Shown here: piece after piece, positions 55,863 through 64,000 of the stretch
Numbering within the stretch: the stretch's first letter is position 1
Layout: the number at the start of each line of letters is the position of its first letter
NCBI GenBank assembly: GCA_018398575.1
Contig: JAGTXZ010000005.1
Location: forward strand, 806,001 to 870,000
Direction of reading: 5' to 3'
DNA length: 64,000 bases
Origin: Ampelomyces quisqualis
Lineage: Eukaryota > Ascomycota > Dothideomycetes > Pleosporales > Phaeosphaeriaceae
The notes under the pieces: model-generated
Told to the model about the DNA's origin: nothing
Seen by the model: only the letters and a program-made list of their open reading frames with translations
The model's database searches: none
Made by a program: the position numbers and the translations under genes

Positions 55863-58522
55863 ATGGCGTCCCCGGCACAAAGGTCGCCTTCGCCCGCATC
55901 CTTCTACGCCCTGAGTGATGATGAAGAAGGCGAGTACAACACCATAAGACACACGACCAGCGGCAAAGGAGTGAAGCTTCTGTACACCAAGAGCAAAGTA
56001 TGCCATGTTCATCCAAATCCTGGTGGCGTTACGACCAATCTAACCCATCCAGGTCTACGTACACCCCTCGCCATCCGCCAAAGACAACATTCCAGGCTTT
56101 GTAGCTCTCGTACAGCAAAAAGCGCGCCCCCATGCGAGCGATGCGCGTCCAACCTCTGCCTCGTCGGCCCGAAGCGTCAACGCCTCCTCGTTGCTCCTTG
56201 CATGGATGCCCGAGTCGGCTCTTGGAGATGCTTACGACACATATGTCAAGGTCGATCTGTCAGACTCATCGTCTCCACCCACCCAGTCCTACCTCGTGCC
56301 TCCGCCGCCAACGACGTCTACGCACAGCGGGACTCCCGGATATGCTTTTGCCTTCCCTGTCAGCGAGATATACTCTGTACTAGTACGGCCGCCAAGCATC
56401 GGATGGTGGTTTGGAAGTGTAGTAGTAAATACCCGCGCAGGAGACAGCTTCCCGGCACTCTTCTTCCATGACAGCGAGTGTCAGTCCACCATTATGCAGA
56501 GGAAAAAGCTGGCGAAAGAGAGCTTCGACCCATTCGGCGATGGAGGAGGCATGTTTTGGGGTGGCGACGAGGTTCTGCGCTGGCTCAAGCGATACGTCAA
56601 TGTAGAGCGCTCGGGCGCCGACCCAAGTGTTTACTTGATTGATCCGTCCGAGGATGACAAGAAGTCTTTCGGGAAGGGAGCTTCTACCACACCAAAGAAG
56701 AGTAAAGATGGGGAAGATGCTCAAAGTTCTGGAAAGCGCGACGGCAGTATGGATCCCGTCACAAAGGCACTGAAGGAAGCAAGGTGGAACTTCCTTGAAA
56801 AGCTCAGCCAAGTCACCACTTTCACGCGGAGGACCGCCCAGGCGGTGGCTGATAATCCCAAGATTCCACCACAGGTTAGGAGGCTGATACAAAATCCGGA
56901 AGTCCAAACTTTGCAAGAAGAATTCGACAGCGCGCGATTGTACCTGGCAAGATGGGCTATGGGCATTGCCGAGCAGAGCGAGAAAGAGCGAAATCAAAGG
57001 ATATGGACTGCGAAAGATGTCTTGGCCATGGAAGAGAGTGATGTGGGCGACTTCGAGATTCTCGATATGGACAAGATGACGAAGGCCGATAGGAGAAAAC
57101 CTGTCACACTGAAAGAATGGCAAGGGCTCTTCGACCCTAAAGGTCGGCTTCAACTGACTCCAGACGAGGTCAAGGAGCGCATCTTCCACGGCGGTTTGGA
57201 TCCTGATGACGGTGTTCGCAAAGAAGCATGGCTTTTTATGCTAGGCGTCTACGAATGGGAAAGCTCGGAAGAGGAGCGACGAGCAAATATCAACAGTCGC
57301 CGAGATGAGTACATCCGACTCAAGGGTGCCTGGTGGGAGCGTATGGCTGAAGGTAATCAGACAGAAGAACAGGAAGAGTGGTGGAAAGAGCAGAAGAACA
57401 GAATAGGTTCGTTTCCCTCGTTCCGACACCGCGCACTTAACAAGGCTAATTTTTCCCCATTTCATGGGGTTCTTCACGCAGAGAAAGATGTGCACCGAAC
57501 AGATCGCAATATCCCCATCTTCACGGGCGAAGACATTCCACATCCGGACCCTGATTCGCCATTTTCAGATACTGGCACTAACGTCCATCTCGAGCAGATG
57601 AAGGACATGCTCCTGACATACAATGAGTACAATAAAGATCTAGGATACGTGCAGGGTATGAGCGATCTCCTCGCCCCAATCTATGCTGTCATGCAAGATG
57701 ATGCCATCGCCTTCTGGGGCTTCGTTGAATTCATGGAAAGAATGGTATGCCATCAAAAATGATGCATCACGGATATATACTGACCTCTGCTCAGGAGCGA
57801 AACTTCTTGAGGGACCAATCTGGCATGCGCAAACAACTCACCACCCTCGACCACCTCGTGCAGCTCATGGACCCCAAGCTTTACCTCCACCTACAATCTG
57901 CCGACTCCACAAACTTTTTCTTCTTCTTCCGCATGCTCCTAGTCTGGTACAAGCGAGAGTTCGAGTGGGCAGATGTGCTTCGCCTGTGGGAGTCGTTGTG
58001 GACAGACTACCAGAGCAGCAACTTCCACATCTTCATCGCCCTAGCCATTCTGGAAAAACACAGAGATGTCATCATGGCGCACCTCAAGCACTTTGATGAG
58101 GTGCTCAAATATGGTGAGTACAAGTTGCGTCAGCGCTATTCTGGCCACATTGCTGACGTCACCTAGTCAACGAGCTGTCCGGTACCATGGACCTTGAGTC
58201 TACACTTGTTCGCGCCGAGTCGTTGTTCAAGCGCTTCCAACGAACAGTCGAGACAATCGACAAAAAGGGAAACTTCCCATCTGCACCTCAGGCGCGGCAA
58301 CGGAAGCTTGCGGCTGCTTCAGTCGCGGGCCCTGGATCCCCTCCATCAAGCTCAGATGCGCAACCTGAGGCATCATCATCTGGCACTGATCAAGGCCAGG
58401 AAGTAGGCGAAGAGGGCGATGCGAAAGTGATCAGTCCTGAACTCCGTACGCTACTTAGTAAGAAGGTTGAAAAACTCGACAAAAAGAATGTTGCTAGTCA
58501 GGGGGTTGGAGTGGGTTCATAG
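55863..58522 (+). CDS. GYP7: Rab GTPase-activating protein Gyp7 (TBC domain)
   Basis: Five exons: 55863..55997, 56053..57406, 57482..57744, 57795..58113 and 58167..58522, encoding 808 residues. The N-terminal PH-like region (KLLYTKSKVYVHPSPSAKDN and LLLAWMPESALGDAYD) and WNFLEKLSQVTTFTRR precede the TBC domain. The arginine finger is Arg 505 in KDVHRTDRNIPIF, and the glutamine finger is Gln 554 in YVQGMSDLLAPIY. The domain continues over two more introns to FEWADVLRLWESLWTD. The C-terminus is Ser/Glu-rich. Gyp7 inactivates Ypt7/Rab7 in vacuole fusion. The 75-bp intron 57407..57481 is a multiple of three and has no stop, so a simple translation keeps 25 foreign residues just before the arginine finger. 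Confidence 0.92.
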
Positions 58523-58900
58523 ACTTCCAGTGGATTTAGTGCAACATTCTGACTTTATTTTTGGGCAAGGCGTTTGAGGAAGCACGGAAATGCCGTAGGA
58601 AAGGCGACACTTGGACTCAGGTGCTTGGCAAAGCTGGCGTTGTTTTTGTTGTTGTCGTCTTCACCTGCACCGGCATCACACCTCTCACTTCACATCTTCG
58701 GATAAATCGCAACACGTCATTACCCTCATGCTCAACTTGTACCATTAAAAATCATGAGCCCAGTTTCTCAGTTGCTTCATTGCAAATTCTGAGTCATTTG
58801 CGCCGTTACGCGGTCACGTTTTCGCGATTGCGCATTCACTACTCTCCAACGAGCACTGGAGCATTCACACGGAGCGATACGAACACAAGAGCCACGCAAA
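58523..58900. other. Intergenic between Gyp7 and the next gene
   Basis: A 378-bp stretch with a CT-rich leader; no gene seen. Confidence 0.55.
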
Positions 58901-61018
58901 ATGGACAACCGGTACATATCTGCTGGGCTTCACTACCGCGGTCAAAGTCGCAGCGAGCTTCCCATGGATTATATCAATCGTGCCTTCGCTCGTTACAACC
59001 ACTCGCCACGGCGCCAGTACCAAACCACTCAAGCAGGTCCACCTCCGTCACCAGCAGCTAAACGAGGAACCATCTCTCCTGTTCGAGGAACATCTAGGTC
59101 TCCTAGACACAGGCGCAAGCATCGCCGGCACAAGATGACCTCCTTTGACGGTCCATGGTCGCAAGACCTCGATGGGCTCAAGAAGACGGTCCAGTCCATG
59201 CCCGCCCAGTACAAGTCTTCCTTGTCTAGTGTTTCCAAGGACACACTTCAGAAGGTCTGCGATCCGGCTGTTCTGCACGTCTGGGAGACCGACTCCGACA
59301 TCGACAACCTCCTCCAGCTCACCTCCGTGATTGCGAAACTGTGCAATCTGGGTACTCGAAAAGACAAGGGCGTGAATGCTAGCGATGGAAGTATGGTCAT
59401 AATCGCCGAAGACAAGGCTGGGCGCAACAACTTTGGCCGTATTTGCCAACTCATCGAGCACTTGACCTGTGCAAATGGCAAGAAGCACCTTGAAGGCACC
59501 GTCGCCGCATTCGGATCCATCATCGTAGTGAAAGGCTGGAACAATAGCGTGCGAAGCGACAATGCAGGGAAAGAAGTCGGCAACACTGTCAAGCGCATCA
59601 ACGTTGCCCTCGAGCGCGCCGTCAAGATGGGTAGCAGCAAGGAGAAAATCGTCTGGCACCACGGCCCAGTAATTCACTTCCTCCTCTACTGGATCAACAA
59701 CACCTCGTCGACACTCCGCTCCGCTCTCCACGCAATCACCATCACAGGCTCGCTCGACCTTAGCTCCAGCGTCAAGCCCTCCCAGGCTGGCAGCGCCAAT
59801 ACTCTCCCCGACCTCACCTGTCTCGAAACGTACGCCAAGAAACTCGACATACCAGTCGTTTTCCTCGACCCAGGTCCTCAACTCATCACATCGCCCCATC
59901 TCGCGACGTACATGTACTACTTTGGGTACTACATCAACACGTTCCTCCCCGCGTCTCTCAGCCGCCCACATCTGCACAAAGCACAAGACGAACTCGTCAC
60001 ATTCGCCTTCCGGATCCTCGGCGCGAGTCTGAAAAAGTCCGGCGCCCGCATCGTGTCCCTCGTGCAAACCCATCTCGACGCCGGCGTAGCCAAGAAATTC
60101 GCACAAACCTGCGTGTCAGCAGCCTCTTTTTCGCCAAGCGCGTGCCGAGCCGCAGGTGCAGAAGACGTTGTTCACCGCGCGACACATCTCGCAGACAGTC
60201 CCTTTGCTCCGTTTACTTGCAGCCAGCTCTCTGCGTTTGCGCGCCTGGCCGTCGGTCCCGCAGCTGCGCCGTCGACTCTGGAGTACGCTGTCGCTCTACC
60301 CGTCACCCTTTCTTATTCGCGATCCCGCGTTCGCTCTTCTTACCCCTCATGTACATTTATCGTCATCCCTGCGCCCGACCAAGCCGCTGAACAAACTACG
60401 CATCGCATCCAGGGCACCATGATGGCCGTGTTGGAGCGCGTGCGTCAGGAACACGGTAACCCGACCCTGAGTGATGAGGAGAAGCGCATGTGGAGACAGG
60501 TACGTCGAGGCGTGGAGTATGCGTTGGGGAAGAGCAAGGGACAGATGCCACGGGAAGTTGAGAGTAGGGTCAAGTATGTGTGTGAGAAGGTAGGGAGGGG
60601 CACATGGGGGCTTGTCATGGGCGGTGCGAGGGAAGAGGAGGGGAATGGGAAGGTGGAGGCGGCTCGGGCGAACGATGATGCGGCGAGGGTGTATGGAGGT
60701 GGACTTGGGGCGCACCATGGAGGCGTGCAGCGGGGTGTGATTGCGCCCCCAGATTCATCTGGAGTGAGCCAGGAGATGGCTTGCATGGGCGTGGCTCAGC
60801 GGTGTAGTGCGCCTGTCCAGCAATTCGCTCAGTCGTACGCCGCGCCGCCAATGCGCTACATACCTCCACCTCCACCTCCACCTCCACAGCAGCAGCAGCA
60901 GCCTATCGGCGCCGGGTACGCGCGGACACAAGGCGTGGGTAGGGCATACGGCGCACAGCAAGGAAGTGGTAGAGGCGCGGGCGGCTACCCGCAGAGTATG
61001 GGCGGCTCATGGCTTTGA
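58901..61018 (+). CDS. Hypothetical 705-residue protein
   Basis: One exon from ATG 58901. Residues 1-80 are basic and disordered (PRHRRKHRRHKM). About 85-400 look like a folded alpha/beta domain with strands and helices (EGTVAAFGSIIVVKGWNN, HGPVIHFLLYWINNTSSTLR, ETYAKKLDIPVVFLDPGPQL, ATYMYYFGYYINTFLPASLS). After a less regular region there is a helical part (LSDEEKRMWRQVRRGVEYAL) and a Gly/Ala tail with PPPPPPPPQQQQQP. No known family was recognised. Between about 60110 and 60420 another plus frame is equally open and looks at least as protein-like, so an undetected intron or frame change is possible. Confidence 0.65.
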   Translation: MDNRYISAGLHYRGQSRSELPMDYINRAFARYNHSPRRQYQTTQAGPPPSPAAKRGTISPVRGTSRSPRHRRKHRRHKMTSFDGPWSQDLDGLKKTVQSMPAQYKSSLSSVSKDTLQKVCDPAVLHVWETDSDIDNLLQLTSVIAKLCNLGTRKDKGVNASDGSMVIIAEDKAGRNNFGRICQLIEHLTCANGKKHLEGTVAAFGSIIVVKGWNNSVRSDNAGKEVGNTVKRINVALERAVKMGSSKEKIVWHHGPVIHFLLYWINNTSSTLRSALHAITITGSLDLSSSVKPSQAGSANTLPDLTCLETYAKKLDIPVVFLDPGPQLITSPHLATYMYYFGYYINTFLPASLSRPHLHKAQDELVTFAFRILGASLKKSGARIVSLVQTHLDAGVAKKFAQTCVSAASFSPSACRAAGAEDVVHRATHLADSPFAPFTCSQLSAFARLAVGPAAAPSTLEYAVALPVTLSYSRSRVRSSYPSCTFIVIPAPDQAAEQTTHRIQGTMMAVLERVRQEHGNPTLSDEEKRMWRQVRRGVEYALGKSKGQMPREVESRVKYVCEKVGRGTWGLVMGGAREEEGNGKVEAARANDDAARVYGGGLGAHHGGVQRGVIAPPDSSGVSQEMACMGVAQRCSAPVQQFAQSYAAPPMRYIPPPPPPPPQQQQQPIGAGYARTQGVGRAYGAQQGSGRGAGGYPQSMGGSWL

Positions 61019-61255
61019 GAATGATTCAGTCGAGTCTGTGTAGCTTCAACGAGAAGGCGAGCGTCGAGTGGACAATGCATGGAGTCCGAGTCACCAATTG
61101 AACGAGGACAGACGGTTGATGTACCAGGACCCTTTTTTTCTTGTTTTTTTCTTGTTAATAAGTTCACCTGGCACACTCGTTCTGTTTGCCTAGGAAGCTC
61201 AGATGGCGTGGTGTCTTTTCCACTTGATTCACTTTGCGGGATGCCGCTTTCCCGC
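61019..61255. other. Convergent intergenic region
   Basis: A 237-bp stretch holding 3' untranslated sequence; T-runs occur near 61132-61150. Confidence 0.5.
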
Positions 61256-62028
61256 TCATTGACAGCTCTCATTGTATGGTCGCTTGGAAGCGTACAGTGG
61301 GCGTTGCGAAGAAGCATCTGGATGAAGTCTTCTCCTTGTCCCTGCGAGCAAGTCTAAATTGTCCTCCATATCAACATGTTGGACGAGAGAATCGACTTGC
61401 CTCATCGCAAGCTCCCAAAACATTACATCTACCTGCTGAATATTTGTCGTTTTCAAGTCCAGCACATTGTCCTCATTGTTCTGGGCTAGCGTGATCACTG
61501 GCTCTTCGGCAGTCACCGTCACTTCGAGACGTGTGCCGAAGAGTAAGATGCCATATCCAGAATGAATGTGCAGACTCATAAACAGCGCATCAGTCAAGAT
61601 GTCGCCGCGATGAACTTCGTTGGAGGTAGCGAAGAGGGGGAAAGTCTTGAGATTGTCGATGATGATGGCGAAATAGGTGAGCGGGCGGTACTCGGTATCC
61701 TTGGGAGTCTTCTGCAGGATCTCAAAACAGCAATGTTTCCGGGCTCGATGTGGTGCCAAGTGAGGCTGTACACGTGACCGAATTGCCAGTCTTCCTTGGC
61801 TCTTATCTGGCGCTCTTGCTTTGTTTCTTCTTGCCTTTCTTGTTGTCCTTCTTGGGTGGCAGTGAGGAGAAGTTTGGATCTGTGCCAACTTTTGCTTTGA
61901 GATGGAAGTTCACGCTATGCTTCGCCATGGGGCCTAGCGAGCTGGACCTGACTCTGGAAACTCGGGTCTCCGGGTGGTATATTGCAAAAGCGCTGCGTTT
62001 GAAATGGCCAGGCTGGTAGGACAGTCAT
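61256..62028 (-). other. Coding-like region in several frames, unresolved gene or pseudogene
   Basis: The minus strand has strong C-ending codon bias, but in changing frames. An ATG at 62028 starts MTVLPAWPFQTQRFCNIPPG and meets TAG after 37 codons. The same frame is again coding-like further on (RQIRAKEDWQFGHVYSLTWH). A second frame then takes over with EILQKTPKDTEYRPLTYFAI, NEVHRGDILTDALFMSLHIH and LFGTRLEVTVTAEEPVITLA, ending at a possible GTAGAT donor near 61423. Introns I could not place, or frameshifts, would explain this. The ATG overlaps the stop of the upstream DUF2011 gene by four bases (ATGA). No family was recognised. Confidence 0.45.
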
Positions 62029-62768
62029 GTCGATTCATGGCTTCTAGGCGCAGGGTCGTCACCCTTCTTAGCCTGTGACTTGGCCTTCTTCTTCAGCTTC
62101 TTCTCCCGGTTTCTTCGAGTTCGCTTCTCGCGGTCGGCGTCTTCCTTCTGTTGGGCGAGCCTGGCCTGCTCTTCGCGCCTGTCTTTTGCAGCTTGCGTCC
62201 TCTTCCTGAGGGCGATGCGCGTCTTCTTGCCCTTTCGCACGCGCTTATGTGTAGGCTCGAGCACATGGGCCAGCCGGCGTGCGTGCCCGACGAGTACATT
62301 TCTATGCAGACCGGCGGCAGAGATGGTTGTCACCTTCCACGGCAGCGTGCAGCCCGGCCATGGCTGGTCCGCTAGCTCGAGAACCGTGCGGCCATCCATG
62401 GCCGCAGCTTGCAGTCGTCGCTCGCCGTCGCCCGTCGGAGCGTCGGCGAAATAGTAGCTCCGGGGCTTCTTGACTGCGAGACTTGGCTCGCCACTGCCGG
62501 CACCAGGGGACGACAGGCGGATTTTGAGCGTCGCGGGGCCACTGTTGGCGGGGTGGGCGAAGAGGCGCAGCTCCGTCTCGTCTTGGTCGCTGGCGTCGAC
62601 AGGGCCGGCGTCGGGCAGGTCGGCGTCTGTGGCGGTGGTGAAGGTGCAGTGGTGGTGCAGGCGGGCGCGCAGCAGGTCTTGCAGCTCGGGGTCTGGCGTG
62701 GAGCGCGGCGAGGCGGCGGGCGAGCAGAGCTCGTCGCGGCGGACTCTGGCGTACTGCGCTGCCGCCAT
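62025..62768 (-). CDS. DUF2011-family basic protein
   Basis: A single exon of 247 residues from MAAAQYARVRRDELCSPAAS. Middle motifs RSYYFADAPTGDGERRLQAA and WPGCTLPWKVTTISAAGLHR fit the fungal DUF2011 family. The C-terminal third is a Lys/Arg-rich helix (KRVRKGKKTRIALRKRTQ, then KKLKKKAKSQAKKGDD), typical of nucleolar or RNA-binding tails. A role in ribosome biogenesis is often presumed but not shown by this sequence. Upstream in-frame codons lack an ATG, so this start is preferred. Confidence 0.75.
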   Translation of the reverse strand: MAAAQYARVRRDELCSPAASPRSTPDPELQDLLRARLHHHCTFTTATDADLPDAGPVDASDQDETELRLFAHPANSGPATLKIRLSSPGAGSGEPSLAVKKPRSYYFADAPTGDGERRLQAAAMDGRTVLELADQPWPGCTLPWKVTTISAAGLHRNVLVGHARRLAHVLEPTHKRVRKGKKTRIALRKRTQAAKDRREEQARLAQQKEDADREKRTRRNREKKLKKKAKSQAKKGDDPAPRSHEST

Positions 62769-63238
62769 GATCGTAGCCGTCGCAGCATGGGTGGTGAGTG
62801 TGAAGGAGCTCGTTTCTTTTGAGCGCTCACCTCTAAGCCCGATGCGGTGTAGCGTGAGTGTTCCCAACGGTGGTGCCCACTGCCGGCCGGGGCCCGGGAC
62901 TTGTGTATAGTCTTACACAGGGCGGCCCGTGCAACGTCCGATGTCCACGCAGCGGGCGATGGCACCACCCCCAGGCCAGGCTGTGCATCGAGTTGCACGC
63001 CACGACAAACCCATCGCCCATGCAGCCGCACCTCTTCAGCAGGTTTCCCGTCGCCCGCCAGGGTGCTGGGATCGCTAGAACACATGCAGTTACGACTACT
63101 GCCGGCAGCCACTGGCTTCGGCGGCGCATGTTGGCTACCGGTATACCGAGTACATGCGTCCATGACTCCACCTACACCCCCCTCCTCTGCCGCCCTTCTT
63201 CCATGTAGAGAGCGCCAGGTGGAGCCGGCAAAAGCACC
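62769..63238. other. Divergent promoter region, DUF2011 / GAF kinase-like gene
   Basis: A 470-bp stretch between divergent start codons. No gene is supported; overlapping open frames on both strands lack domains. Confidence 0.5.
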
Positions 63239-64000
63239 ATGGTCTGTGGATACCAAGAGGCAGCGCGGAATCGAGATTTGCACAGGTGACTGGCTCTCCA
63301 TGTCCTGACATGCACTGCACGCCATGCTGATCGTCCCCCCCCCCCTCTGCAGATACTACCGCCCATGGCTTGATGCGCAAAACCTCATCAACGCTGCCGA
63401 TGGCAGCGGCTCCAAGGGTCTCACCTACAAGGGCTACCAGCCGCAAAGTGGCCGTGACCGCTCCCTGACGGCCTTTGCCCAGCTAGCCGCCCTCCGCCTA
63501 AACTCCCGCAGGGCCATGGTATCTCTAATCGACTCCAACCGCCAATACATTCTCGCCGAAGCCACTCGCACCATCTCTCTGTTCGCGCCCTTGGCAGAAC
63601 ACCCGCAAGACGACGTGTGGCTCGGCAACGCCATTCTGAAAAAGGACGATGCCATCTGCCACCATACCTTTACCTCGAGATACGCAGCCAAAGAAGAGAA
63701 TGGAGCCATTCTTGACGCTGAATGCTTGGTCATACCAGACTGCCGTCGAGACCCCCGCTTCGCCGACCGCGACTATGTCAAAGGCGAGCCCGGAGTGCGC
63801 TTCTATGCTGGCGTTCCCATCATCACGCGCGCCGGTCATCGCATTGGTGTTTACGCCGTATCCGACGAGAAGCCCCGTGAGGGCATCAGCGCTGCTGAGC
63901 TTCGATTCATGCAGGACGTAGCAGCTGCCGTCATGGAACACCTTGAGCTGGCCAAGGACAGCGATAGCCGCGGCAGGGGCGAGAAGATGGTCAAGGGCCT
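63239..64000 (+). CDS. GAF-domain protein, probable hybrid histidine kinase, 3' part outside window
   Basis: Exon 63239..63285 (MVCGYQEAARNRDLH) joins in phase 2 to exon 63353..64000 across a 67-bp intron with a C-run just before its acceptor. The frame stays open to the window edge, giving about 231 residues. After RYYRPWLDAQNLINAADGSG comes a GAF domain: LTAFAQLAALRLNSRRAMVS, LIDSNRQYILAEATRT, DAICHHTF, LVIPDCRRDPRFADRDYV, RFYAGVPIITRAGHRIGVYA, and the helix AELRFMQDVAAAVMEHLELA. This layout is that of the N-terminus of fungal hybrid histidine kinases; kinase and receiver domains would lie beyond 64000. The ATG has a good ACCATGG context, but the start is provisional. Confidence 0.75.

Noticed and set aside
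59048..60106. A 352-codon minus-strand frame
   Set aside because: Exact antisense shadow of the 705-residue gene; its composition follows from the C-ending codons of the plus strand.

Overview
The window is nuclear DNA of a filamentous ascomycete. Compact genes on both strands carry short GT-AG introns, mostly 45-100 bp, with CTGAC or CTAAC branch sites. Coding regions prefer C-ending codons. Gene content (Mif2, Gis2, Ctp1/Sae2, Gyp7, Mso1, DUF2985, DUF2011, a Zn2Cys6 factor, a UstYa oxidase, a GAF histidine kinase) fits Pezizomycotina, most likely Dothideomycetes/Pleosporales. The order is inferred from gene style, not from a database search. I joined exons by hand, keeping phase and family alignment; no rRNA or canonical tRNA gene was seen.

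Layout. 0-8.5 kb: an Edc4/Ge-1-like mRNA-decapping scaffold, a small doubtful gene and tubulin cofactor B with two very large introns. 8.5-17.3 kb: mostly non-coding, with one MYB/SANT factor whose start codon is unresolved. 17.3-26.8 kb: CENP-C/Mif2, the CCHC protein Gis2, an F-box/WD protein, and the DNA-end-resection factor Ctp1/Sae2 sharing a short divergent promoter with the F-box gene. 27.9-36.7 kb: an M1 aminopeptidase, a small membrane protein, the HDEL receptor Erd2 and, divergently, a GH85 ENGase, so several protein quality-control functions lie together. 37.6-47.8 kb: a Zn2Cys6 regulator, a DUF2985 membrane protein, a GPI-anchored repeat protein, tRNA-splicing Sen15, a UstYa-type oxidase and a secreted protein with three tyrosine modules and a Met/His-rich tail.

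47.8-54.5 kb is an A+T-richer, gene-poor island. It holds a perfect 102-bp direct repeat on both sides of a lineage-type hypothetical gene, a ubiquitin-protease gene with one in-frame TGA, and two neighbouring open frames each broken by one TAG. 54.6-64 kb returns to ordinary genes: Mso1, the Rab-GAP Gyp7, a 705-residue unknown protein, a frame-disturbed coding region, a DUF2011 protein and the start of a hybrid-histidine-kinase-like GAF protein that runs off the window.

The most interesting candidate for an undescribed system is the divergent pair at 44.8-47.8 kb. UstYa-family proteins are tailoring oxidases in fungal ribosomal peptide (RiPP) pathways, and the neighbour is a signal-peptide protein with three copies of a strict Y-x-x-Y-x-P-Y-x-x-Y-x-x-Y module. 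It lacks obvious Kex2 sites around the modules and no other pathway enzymes are visible, so this remains a hypothesis.
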